Shown here piece after piece: positions 7,972 through 13,837 of a stretch of 15,345 nucleotides of DNA. The notes under the pieces are model-generated. The model worked only from the letters and a program-made list of their open reading frames with translations. It was not told where the DNA came from and made no database searches. The stretch is from contig DRGT01000063.1 in NCBI GenBank assembly GCA_011055585.1, positions 1-15,345 of the forward strand, written 5' to 3'. The DNA is from Candidatus Nitrosopumilus sp. Lineage in GTDB: Archaea > Thermoproteota > Nitrososphaeria > Nitrososphaerales > Nitrosopumilaceae. Position numbers and translations under genes: made by a program. The stretch's first letter is position 1. Every line of letters begins with the position of its first letter.

Positions 7972-8922
7972 TTAATTCTCAATCAGATTTTGATAAAATT
8001 TCAGGTATTTAGGCAATACAACATCCCAAATCATATGACTGGTTACAAATTCATAACCCAGATTTGCTAATCGTTGTGCTAGCTCTTTATTTACTAAAAT
8101 TGTATTAACTGCTTCTGCAAGTTTTTTAGGATTATTTGGTGGTACTAAAATTCCATTTTCGTTATTTTTTATTAATTCTGGTACTCCTCCTACATTTGTA
8201 GCAACTACTGGAATTTTTAGAAAAAATGCCTCTTTAACTGTTGTTGGTAAACTTTCTAATCTTGATGGGAGTACAAGTACGCTTGAAGATTGTAAAACGC
8301 TCATAGCTTCTGACCACGGAAGATCAGTGCAATAAACCACTTTACCTTTAATTTTTGATTCGGCTTTTTTTAGAATGTCTATTCCTTTTTCGTAACTCTC
8401 TCTACCCACATATACAACTTGATTTTTCACTTTTGTTTTTTTAGGAATATTTTCAAATTTTGATGGTTCAATAGGAGTTGGTAAGTATTCAAAATCTATG
8501 TCAAATTTTTCCTTGTATACTTTTTGTGTAGCTTTAGAATCAGTGATGAACCTATCTGCCCATGTTAATGCTTTAGATTCAGCTAAAAGTCCAATCCAAC
8601 TAAGTTTTTCTGAATGAATTGTTTTAATATTTTCACCATATACTCCGTGAATTGATAGGACTTTCTTTTTTCCTTTTGCAAAACGCATTGCAAAAGCTGA
8701 TGGGACATTAAATGCATGAACTATATCGTAATTTTTTGTAGAAAATAATCCTTTAAGTGTACTTAAAATTGTAAAGCTAGGATTCTTTAGGTTTTTTATC
8801 GGTATATGGGGAACTTGCATTTTATCAACTTCATGTCCATGTTCCATCAATCTATTTGCCAACATTAAGGCATGATTTCCAGTACTACCAACATAACTTG
8901 ATGAAATTAAGAGAAATTTCAT
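7972..8922 (-). CDS. Glycosyltransferase family 4 (GT-B) protein
   Basis: This cytoplasmic retaining glycosyltransferase would add a sugar from a nucleotide donor to a growing lipid-linked glycan. The N-terminal acceptor domain (1 to about 160) opens with KFLLISSSYVGSTGNHALMLANRLMEHGHEV, the Gly-rich loop and helix of GT4 enzymes. The C-terminal donor domain starts at VVYVGRESYEKGIDIL (169-184) and contains the EX7E motif (Glu223 and Glu231 in LESLPTTVKEAF), followed by IPVVATNVGGVPELI. At 316 residues it is shorter than many GT4 proteins (350-400), with loss mainly in the N-terminal domain; all expected motifs remain. ATG 8922 is preceded at the expected distance by the TATA box CCTTAAAAGG (8943-8952, minus strand). 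It lies downstream of the DUF354 gene on the same strand with a 41-bp gap. Confidence 0.9.
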   Translation of the reverse strand: MKFLLISSSYVGSTGNHALMLANRLMEHGHEVDKMQVPHIPIKNLKNPSFTILSTLKGLFSTKNYDIVHAFNVPSAFAMRFAKGKKKVLSIHGVYGENIKTIHSEKLSWIGLLAESKALTWADRFITDSKATQKVYKEKFDIDFEYLPTPIEPSKFENIPKKTKVKNQVVYVGRESYEKGIDILKKAESKIKGKVVYCTDLPWSEAMSVLQSSSVLVLPSRLESLPTTVKEAFFLKIPVVATNVGGVPELIKNNENGILVPPNNPKKLAEAVNTILVNKELAQRLANLGYEFVTSHMIWDVVLPKYLKFYQNLIEN

Positions 8923-8942
8923 GAATGAAAATAGAAAATGAA

Positions 8943-8952
8943 CCTTTTAAGG
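8943..8952 (-). promoter_or_regulatory. TATA box for the GT4 gene
   Basis: Minus strand CCTTAAAAGG, an inverted repeat with a 2-nt centre, is centred about 25 nt before ATG 8922. No Shine-Dalgarno sequence lies between, so the transcript is predicted to be leaderless or nearly so. Confidence 0.5.
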
Positions 8953-8963
8953 TCTTGGATGAA

Positions 8964-10004
8964 TTATTGTTTTTTTATTATTCTAATCGTTTCAACTAAT
9001 TTTAGGTATGGATCTTCCATTGAATCTAAAAACTTCTGTGTATTTTTTTTAAATTTGTCATTATCTGAATTGAGAAGTTTAGTTACAAGTTTAATTATCT
9101 GATTTGAGCTTTTTGCTCTTTTGACTAATCCTTTCCTGACCAAATATTTTTCATCCAAATTAGGAACTGCATCGTATGATATAGTTGGTACTCCTCTTAG
9201 TACTGCTTCGGATGTCATTGTTCCACCAGAACCGATAAAGACATCACATCTTACTAAAATTTCACCACTATCTACTACCTTATCAAGAACAATGAGCTTT
9301 TTTGAAAACTGTTTTTTCAAAAAATTGATTTCATCTGAATATCTCCCAAGTATAACAATATTACAATTGGAAAATTCTTTTGCGATTTTTTTTATTATTT
9401 TTATAATATTAATTTTTGATGAGAAATAAGCAGCTTTCAATTCATGAGTTCTGATGAGGATTGTTTTTGGTTTTGGTAAAAACAATGTTGAAGCAGAAGA
9501 ACGGTAAGAACCTCCTTTTACTATCATATACTCATCCATGGCATTGTATTGAATAATATTTTTTTTAGAAATTCCATATTTTGCAAACTCATCTTTTGGA
9601 ATATGCTTAGGAATTAGCAATTTTTGAACTAAAGGAACTGATAGCTTCATGACTGCTTCTGCATGAGGAGCATTACAAAATGCAATGTGCTTGATTCCTA
9701 AACCGTAAGATACTCTTGCTGCTTCAGGAGAACAAAAACTAATGGTGAGGTCAGGAGAAAATTTCTTAACAATGGTAGATAGTTTTTGAATTCTATCAGC
9801 GCTTGATTGTAATTTTACAAAATTTTCTCCACCACCATGTTTTCCAATGATTGATAGTTTTAGTTTACGTATTTTTGCAAGTTGATTTGCTTCTCTATAT
9901 TTTCTTGATGTACACAATAGCTTGTTTTTTCTCTCTAGTCGTTTTATCATGGGTTCAAAAAACAGCAATTGCTTCGGAGTAAGAATATCAAACCAAATTT
10001 TCAA
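8964..10004 (-). CDS. DUF354 family GT-B-fold protein
   Basis: The family is archaeal, of uncertain activity, and related in fold to UDP-GlcNAc 2-epimerases and MurG-like glycosyltransferases. The 346 residues show the family's N-terminal MKIWFDILTPKQLLFFEPMI, the loop IIGKHGGGE (52-60), SFCSPEAARVSYGLGI (89-104) and the APHAEA motif (112-117). The C-terminal nucleotide-sugar site GSGGTMTSEAVLRGVPTISYD (258-278) resembles the UDP-binding loop of MurG/WecB. No membrane segment is visible. Lying next to a HexNAc-type dehydrogenase, it could be a glycosyltransferase or a 2-epimerase; the sequence does not decide. The start is TTG at 10004, coding the family's conserved MKIW N-terminus. A TATA-like box (plus ATAAATTT, 10032-10039) precedes it. 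The lysine-rich C-terminal 60 residues are helical. Confidence 0.85.
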   Translation of the reverse strand: MKIWFDILTPKQLLFFEPMIKRLERKNKLLCTSRKYREANQLAKIRKLKLSIIGKHGGGENFVKLQSSADRIQKLSTIVKKFSPDLTISFCSPEAARVSYGLGIKHIAFCNAPHAEAVMKLSVPLVQKLLIPKHIPKDEFAKYGISKKNIIQYNAMDEYMIVKGGSYRSSASTLFLPKPKTILIRTHELKAAYFSSKINIIKIIKKIAKEFSNCNIVILGRYSDEINFLKKQFSKKLIVLDKVVDSGEILVRCDVFIGSGGTMTSEAVLRGVPTISYDAVPNLDEKYLVRKGLVKRAKSSNQIIKLVTKLLNSDNDKFKKNTQKFLDSMEDPYLKLVETIRIIKKQ

Positions 10005-10031
10005 ACTGACTGTTTGTTTAATGATTCAGCA

Positions 10032-10060
10032 ATAAATTTTTCTTATAAAAAATCGGTAAA
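10032..10060 (-). promoter_or_regulatory. T-tract terminator of the radical SAM gene overlapping the DUF354 promoter
   Basis: Reading the minus strand from the stop at 10062, short T-tracts (TTTT, then TTTTTT ending at about 10047) look like an archaeal U-rich terminator. The same stretch runs into two TATA-like elements (TTTTATAA at 10043-10050 and AAATTTAT at 10032-10039) upstream of TTG 10004. Both roles are inferred from composition and spacing. Confidence 0.4.
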
Positions 10061-10061
10061 A

Positions 10062-11771
10062 CTACACTAATGCTTGTGATGCTTCATGGAACATCTGGCT
10101 TTTTGCACAACCTGCTGCAAGCTCATCTCCTGCTCCGCGTCTCATAAGACCTCTGTAAAGGCCGTCTTCCAGTGTAACGCCTTCGCGTTTTTCCCATTCT
10201 TCAACAGTGATAGAGTATTTCTTTTGAATTCTGTCCCTATACCATTCTGGAATTACATTGAATGCACAGAATGGAATAATTCTAAGATCAGGTGTAACAT
10301 AATGGATATCACATCTTTGTAATCTTTCTAGGTCTTCGTTGTATTTGTCTTGGAAGTGCATCATACCCAGAAATAGTCCTTTAAGATGAAAACCACCTAT
10401 AGAGTCAAATGATCTCTTCATTAGTATAGTACCAAACATCTTTGCCAAGTCTAATCCTGCTGGTTGTTTTTTCTTGTCAACAAAACTTGAGAGTTTTCTT
10501 ACAACTTCGAGCATTGTAAAGTACTTGTTCTTTCCGGAACGAATTTCTTCTGCCTTGTCTTCAAAGAGTTCTAACATTCCTTGAAGATCACAGAATTTAG
10601 TTAGGGGTACAAACTTTTTGGTTTCTGCATCTTCAAAGACGTATGTACCTGCACCGCAAGCAAAATGAATTGATAATTCGTATTTTGGTTTACTAGAAAA
10701 TGCTTCAATGATATCAGTAAGTGGCATACAACTTGGTACTGGGAACCAATCATCAGCTGTAACCTCGCCATTTGTTTGCTCCTCTATTCTTTGAATACAA
10801 TCTGGAACTGTAATTCTATATTTCTCACGCTCTGATTTTCCCATTCTTCCAGTAAGAGATACAGGTTGGAAGTTTACAGCATGGACAATATCCATATTTT
10901 TCTGTGCATATCTGATAATTCCACCAAGTTCATGATCATTAATTGATTTGATAACGGTTGGAACAAAGACAACAGTACTTCCTGTTTTTCTGCAACTATC
11001 TAGTGCGTATGGAATCTCCCAGTGGTTTTTTGGGTTTGTTCTTGCAGTTACACCATCAAAGCTAAGATACAGGTTGTTACAACCAGCAAGTCTAACTTCT
11101 CTTGCAGCCTCTGGATCCATTGCATGTCGGATTCCATTTGTGTTCATTTGAATGTGATCTACTCCTTCTTCTTTCATAATTTTGATTACATCAGTAATAT
11201 CTTCTCTTAGCATTGGTTCTCCACCAGTAATTTGCATAGAGTTTCCTGGAATTGGTCTTTCTGCTCTCAGGGTCTTCATCATTGCTCTTACTTGATCCTG
11301 AGAAGGCTCATACATGTAAGCACCCTCAAGACCTTTCTTAACATAAAAGAAGCAATACCAGCATGTAAGGTCACATCTGTTTGTAACAATCATGTTTGCA
11401 AGCCCAGTGTGGGATAGGTGGTTAGAACAAAGTCCACAGTTGTTTGGACATGAACATTTTTCAATCATAACATTTGGAGCATGAGCACCTTTTCCATCCT
11501 GCCAATAAGTGCTAAATTTGTTATACATTGCATAAGAACCAAAGTAAAGCTCTTCACATTCACCGTGAGTTGGGCATGTTTTTGTCATGAAGACTTTGTC
11601 ATCTCTCTCAAAAACCTCAGCATCCAGAATCATATTACAGTCTGGGCATATGCTTTGGGTGAACCTAATAGTAGATTTCTTACCTACCGTTTTAGTAGAT
11701 TGATTAGCAATCTGAATTAGCGCCATACCTATCAATGGCGATTTTCCAAAATAGTATTTAATGGATTTCAT
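10062..11771 (-). CDS. tes: Radical SAM protein of the tetraether lipid synthase (Tes) family
   Basis: Tes enzymes (MJ0619/MA_1486 family) couple the phytanyl tails of two archaeal diether lipids to give membrane-spanning GDGT-type tetraethers, using S-adenosylmethionine radicals. The 569-aa protein shows the family's metal sites in order. First is a rubredoxin-like N-terminal knot (Cys42-x2-Cys45, CPTHGEC 66-72). Next is an auxiliary cluster motif CSCPNNCGLC (106-115), then the radical SAM CX3CX2C (Cys133, Cys137, Cys140 in NRCDLTCWYC) and the SAM-binding GGEP (183-186). Further cysteines in the C-terminal half (348, 372, 394, and CDIHYVTPDLRIIPFC) suit additional clusters. GDGTs are the main Nitrososphaerota lipids, so the role fits the inferred host. 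The start could be ATG 11771 or internal ATG 11726, which has its own TATA-like box (TATTTAA, 11755-11761). Its codon and base composition is visibly GC-richer than the glycan block. Diverges from the TrmB gene. Confidence 0.88.
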   Translation of the reverse strand: MKSIKYYFGKSPLIGMALIQIANQSTKTVGKKSTIRFTQSICPDCNMILDAEVFERDDKVFMTKTCPTHGECEELYFGSYAMYNKFSTYWQDGKGAHAPNVMIEKCSCPNNCGLCSNHLSHTGLANMIVTNRCDLTCWYCFFYVKKGLEGAYMYEPSQDQVRAMMKTLRAERPIPGNSMQITGGEPMLREDITDVIKIMKEEGVDHIQMNTNGIRHAMDPEAAREVRLAGCNNLYLSFDGVTARTNPKNHWEIPYALDSCRKTGSTVVFVPTVIKSINDHELGGIIRYAQKNMDIVHAVNFQPVSLTGRMGKSEREKYRITVPDCIQRIEEQTNGEVTADDWFPVPSCMPLTDIIEAFSSKPKYELSIHFACGAGTYVFEDAETKKFVPLTKFCDLQGMLELFEDKAEEIRSGKNKYFTMLEVVRKLSSFVDKKKQPAGLDLAKMFGTILMKRSFDSIGGFHLKGLFLGMMHFQDKYNEDLERLQRCDIHYVTPDLRIIPFCAFNVIPEWYRDRIQKKYSITVEEWEKREGVTLEDGLYRGLMRRGAGDELAAGCAKSQMFHEASQALV

Positions 11772-11810
11772 ACTCTGCCCCGTGGGATTTTCGGAATGTG
11801 TGCGTATGTG

Positions 11811-11818
11811 ATTTAAAT
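11811..11818. promoter_or_regulatory. Self-complementary TATA box between tes and the TrmB-type regulator
   Basis: ATTTAAAT is a perfect palindrome in the 72-bp divergent gap. For the plus gene it is centred about 29 nt before ATG 11844, fitting a leaderless transcript. For the minus gene it would start transcription near 11787, giving about a 16-nt leader to ATG 11771. One TBP site may therefore serve both directions, although an internal box at 11755-11761 is an alternative for tes. Confidence 0.5.
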
Positions 11819-11821
11819 ACC

Positions 11822-11842
11822 AAAACTGATCGTTTTAGATCG
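11822..11842. promoter_or_regulatory. Operator-like repeats between TATA box and TrmB-type start codon
   Basis: An inverted repeat AAAAC-N5-GTTTT occupies 11822-11836. A direct repeat of GATCG (11828-11832 and 11838-11842) has one-helical-turn (10-bp) spacing. Both lie between the TATA box and the ATG, the usual position of archaeal repressor sites that block RNA polymerase recruitment. The TrmB-type protein encoded here is the natural candidate binder. Inferred, with no experimental support visible. Confidence 0.4.
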
Positions 11843-11843
11843 C

Positions 11844-12605
11844 ATGAGTATTTCAGATAAGAGTAGAAAGGCATTAGAAAAGATTGGTTTAACTAGTTAT
11901 GAGATAAGGACATTTTCTTCTTTGCTAAAGGCAAAAGAATTAACAGCATCTGATCTTAGTCAGAAATCTGGAGTTCCTTATTCAAAAATTTACGAAGTAT
12001 TAGGAACTCTTGAAGGAAAAGGCTGGATAGGTTCTGATGATTCAAGACCAACAAAATATTTTGCAAAATCTCCTGCAACAGGGATTGAAACAACAAAACA
12101 AAAAATGGAATCAGAATTTAAAGAAAATCAGAACATAATTTTAAACGAGCTTGTTCCCCTGTATGAAAAAAGTGGTTCCAGTGAAAAGCCAGACATATGG
12201 GTATTATCAGGTACAGTCAATATCGCTGCAAAAATTTTAGAAATGGTAGAAACTTGCAGGAATGAAGTTCTAATTGCATTACCTGAAGCTAGTGAAGAAC
12301 TAGTCAAACAGGCATTACCAAAACTGAGATTACTTCACGATAAAGGAGTAGAGATCACTGTTTTAACATCAGATAAAATGAATAAAGAGTCTCTCAAGGC
12401 AGTCTCAAGGGTTGCGGATGTAAAAGTAAAAGAAGGAATGTTCGGGGGCGGTATTATTTCAGATAAACGATATGTTGTGATATTATTAGGCCCAGAAATG
12501 GGAGCTGAGGATGCTGTAGAAACAGTAGCAATATGGGCAGATCACGCTGGCCTTGCTGGTTTTGCCAGAGCATATTTTGAAAATTTATTAAAAGATTCAA
12601 AGTAA
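11844..12605 (+). CDS. TrmB family transcriptional regulator
   Basis: A 253-aa DNA-binding regulator. Residues about 8-75 form the TrmB-type winged helix: ALEKIGLTSYEIRTFSSLLKAKELTASDLSQKSGVPYSKIYEVLGTLEGKGWI, where SGVPYSKIYEVLGTLE is the recognition helix. A helical linker (about 85-115) follows, probably a dimerisation coil. The C-terminal domain (about 115-250) resembles the PLD-like effector domain of TrmB proteins (VLSGTVNIAAKILEMVETCRNEVLIALP), which in characterised members binds sugars; here the ligand is unknown. The ATG at 11844 lies about 29 nt after a TATA box and immediately after operator-like repeats, so autoregulation is plausible. The next gene starts 7 nt after the stop, so the two are probably cotranscribed. 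Divergence from tes makes tes a candidate target. Confidence 0.88.
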   Translation: MSISDKSRKALEKIGLTSYEIRTFSSLLKAKELTASDLSQKSGVPYSKIYEVLGTLEGKGWIGSDDSRPTKYFAKSPATGIETTKQKMESEFKENQNIILNELVPLYEKSGSSEKPDIWVLSGTVNIAAKILEMVETCRNEVLIALPEASEELVKQALPKLRLLHDKGVEITVLTSDKMNKESLKAVSRVADVKVKEGMFGGGIISDKRYVVILLGPEMGAEDAVETVAIWADHAGLAGFARAYFENLLKDSK

Positions 12606-12612
12606 TCATAAT

Positions 12613-13068
12613 ATGGACGCATTAGACCAAGAAATACTTTTTGTTGGAACGGCTGAAGCTGAACATGTAGAGATGTATCTAAAGGCAATTTGGCACATTA
12701 AAGAAAGAAAGGAGGCTGTGAAGATTAGTACGATTGCAAAAATGCTAAACGTCAGACAACCAAGTGTCGTCCAGATGTTAAAAAAACTCAATGAAAAAAA
12801 ATTAGTCAATTACAACAAGGCTGGAGTAACGTTAACCGAAGAGGGAAAAGAAGTTGGAGGTAGTATGATGAGAAATAGTAGACTTTTAGAAGTTTTGATG
12901 GAAAGTGCTCTAAAAATCGAAGTTAATGAAGAAATGGTTTGTGGAATTGAACACCATATGAATAAGCAGTTTACTGATGCATTATGTACGATGTTAAACC
13001 ATCCAAGAAAATGTCCTCATGGCAATGAAATTCCTAAAGGTGAATGCTGTACAAAACAAGAAGGTTAA
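12613..13068 (+). CDS. DtxR/MntR family metal-dependent transcriptional regulator
   Basis: A 151-aa metalloregulator with the N-terminal winged helix (about 18-75, VKISTIAKMLNVRQPSVVQMLKKLNEKKLV) and the dimerisation/metal domain (about 76-145), but no SH3-like third domain. By manual alignment with DtxR, the primary-site ligands Met10, Cys102, Glu105 and His106 correspond to Met21, Cys110, Glu113 and His114, all conserved. At the ancillary site, Glu83 is kept (Glu93) but His79 and His98 are replaced by Ser89 and Glu106. A Cys at the primary site is more like iron-type than manganese-type members. The end carries HPRKCPHGNEIPKGECC, the family's typical motif plus extra cysteines. It lies 7 nt after the TrmB-type gene and 5 nt before the small Cys-rich gene, so likely one operon. 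It may tie expression to iron supply, which would suit the neighbouring Fe-S enzyme. Confidence 0.9.
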   Translation: MDALDQEILFVGTAEAEHVEMYLKAIWHIKERKEAVKISTIAKMLNVRQPSVVQMLKKLNEKKLVNYNKAGVTLTEEGKEVGGSMMRNSRLLEVLMESALKIEVNEEMVCGIEHHMNKQFTDALCTMLNHPRKCPHGNEIPKGECCTKQEG

Positions 13069-13073
13069 GAAAG

Positions 13074-13238
13074 ATGGCATGTTTTTGTGGATGTGAAACT
13101 TTTGAAAAAAATCCAGATGGTTTCAAGATTGGTTGTATGAAATGCGGTCATGGGCCTCAAAATCATGATGATGAATTCAGAAATTCTGCAAGAGCAAATG
13201 AACAACAAAGTCAGAAAAGAGAGGTTGACTTTGGTTAA
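13074..13238 (+). CDS. Small Cys-rich zinc-binding-like protein (54 aa)
   Basis: I do not recognise a named family. From ATG 13074 the product has 54 residues. The N-terminal half holds a compact Cys cluster MACFCGCETF (Cys3, 5, 7) and a knuckle GCMKCGHG (Cys21, Cys24, His26), which looks like a zinc-ribbon or other metal-binding mini-domain. The C-terminal half is polar and probably disordered (Gln/Asn/Arg-rich, ending KREVDFG). A longer reading from ATG 13044 overlaps the DtxR-type gene and adds a basic leader, but the start 5 nt after that gene's stop is more natural. Placement as the third gene of the regulator operon suggests a role tied to metal or redox state, but this is inference. 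Confidence 0.75.
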   Translation: MACFCGCETFEKNPDGFKIGCMKCGHGPQNHDDEFRNSARANEQQSQKREVDFG

Positions 13239-13243
13239 ATGAT

Positions 13244-13663
13244 TTATTCTCCAATAATTTTTACTAGAACTTTTTTTGAGCGTCTTCCATCAAATTCGCC
13301 ATAAAAAATTTGCTCCCATGGTCCAAAGTCAAGCTCACCATCAGTTATAGCGACAACAACTTCTCTTCCCATCACTTGTCGTTTAAGATGTGCATCAGCA
13401 TTATCTTCTCCAGTTTTATTATGATCATATTGTTCAATTGGAGCATGTGGCGCTAAACCTTCCAACCATTTTTCATAATCTTTATGCAAACCACTTTCAT
13501 TATCATTGATGAAAACACTTGCAGTGATATGCATTGCATTAACTAGGCAAAGACCTTCGTTAACTCTACTCCTCTTTACTAATTTTTCAATTTGAGGAGT
13601 AATGTTAACAAATGCTCGTCTTGTTTTTGTATTAAAAGTAAGATATTCTGTTAATGATTTCAT
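13244..13663 (-). CDS. YjbQ family (UPF0047) protein
   Basis: A 139-aa single-domain protein of normal length for the family, almost entirely conserved sequence. Signatures are [24 protein letters not shown] (44-67), the [25 protein letters not shown] stretch (87-111, with the histidine of NADAH) and [29 protein letters not shown] to the end. Members form trimers, and some have weak thiamine-phosphate synthase activity that rescues E. coli mutants; the true biological role is unsettled. ATG 13663 is preceded at about 27 nt by the TATA-like box TTTTTAAGG (13685-13693, minus strand), again suggesting a leaderless mRNA. It converges on the Cys-rich gene with a 5-bp gap, and a C/D sRNA candidate ends 39 nt before its start on the same strand. 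Confidence 0.92.
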   Translation of the reverse strand: MKSLTEYLTFNTKTRRAFVNITPQIEKLVKRSRVNEGLCLVNAMHITASVFINDNESGLHKDYEKWLEGLAPHAPIEQYDHNKTGEDNADAHLKRQVMGREVVVAITDGELDFGPWEQIFYGEFDGRRSKKVLVKIIGE

Positions 13664-13684
13664 GAAATGTGAAATTTTTTTCAG

Positions 13685-13693
13685 CCTTAAAAA
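13685..13693 (-). promoter_or_regulatory. TATA box for the YjbQ-family gene
   Basis: Minus-strand TTTTTAAGG lies centred about 26-27 nt before ATG 13663, with no Shine-Dalgarno between. It sits 10-18 bp beyond the 3' end of the C/D sRNA candidate, so the two may be transcribed separately or together. Confidence 0.45.
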
Positions 13694-13702
13694 TTCTAAG
13701 GA

Positions 13703-13762
13703 GCAGGCTCAGAACTCAAGATCCATATCATCAATCAATGGGATACGTTCATCACTGCCTGC
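13703..13762 (-). ncRNA. Candidate C/D box sRNA (2'-O-methylation guide)
   Basis: Read on the minus strand, the 60-nt element starts with GCAGGC, one A, then a perfect C box GTGATGA (13755-13749). It ends with a perfect D box CTGA (13712-13709) followed by GCCTGC. The two flanks are exact reverse complements and form a 6-bp GC-rich stem in an AT-rich genome, as the external stem of a kink-turn should. C box to D box spans 47 nt, a normal size for archaea. Internally there is a C' box (TTGATGA, about 13734-13728) directly after a D'-like TTGA (about 13738-13735). The guide before D' is ACGTATCCCA; the guide before D is GGATCTTGAGTT, placing the modified base opposite the fifth nucleotide from D (target AACUcAAGAUCC). 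Weak points are the imperfect D' and absent D'-C' spacer. Targets were not identified. Confidence 0.7.
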
Positions 13763-13807
13763 ATGCAATGGTGTGGTAAAATCCTAATTGAGTCTTTCAA
13801 GAAGCTT

Positions 13808-13837
13808 GATAAATGGCAAACCCTACTTGAGTAGGAG
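13808..13837 (+). promoter_or_regulatory. TATA box and palindromic operator-like site before the 140-aa gene
   Basis: GATAAATG (13808-13815) is at leaderless distance (about 26 nt) from ATG 13838. Between them lies CCTACTTGAGTAGG (13822-13835), six perfectly paired bases per arm around a 2-nt centre, ending 2 nt before the start codon. As DNA it looks like a repressor operator at the transcription start; as RNA it would form a hairpin at the very 5' end. The GGAG overlapping its right arm is too close to the ATG to act as a normal Shine-Dalgarno. Confidence 0.5.

Noticed and set aside
10086..11720. Several plus-strand reading frames opposite the radical SAM gene.
   Set aside because: All lie antisense to a strongly conserved gene and give implausible, cysteine- and serine-rich products without motifs.
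13044..13073. Longer start for the Cys-rich mini-protein at 13044.
   Set aside because: It would overlap the DtxR-type gene and add an unlikely basic leader; ATG 13074 gives normal operon spacing.
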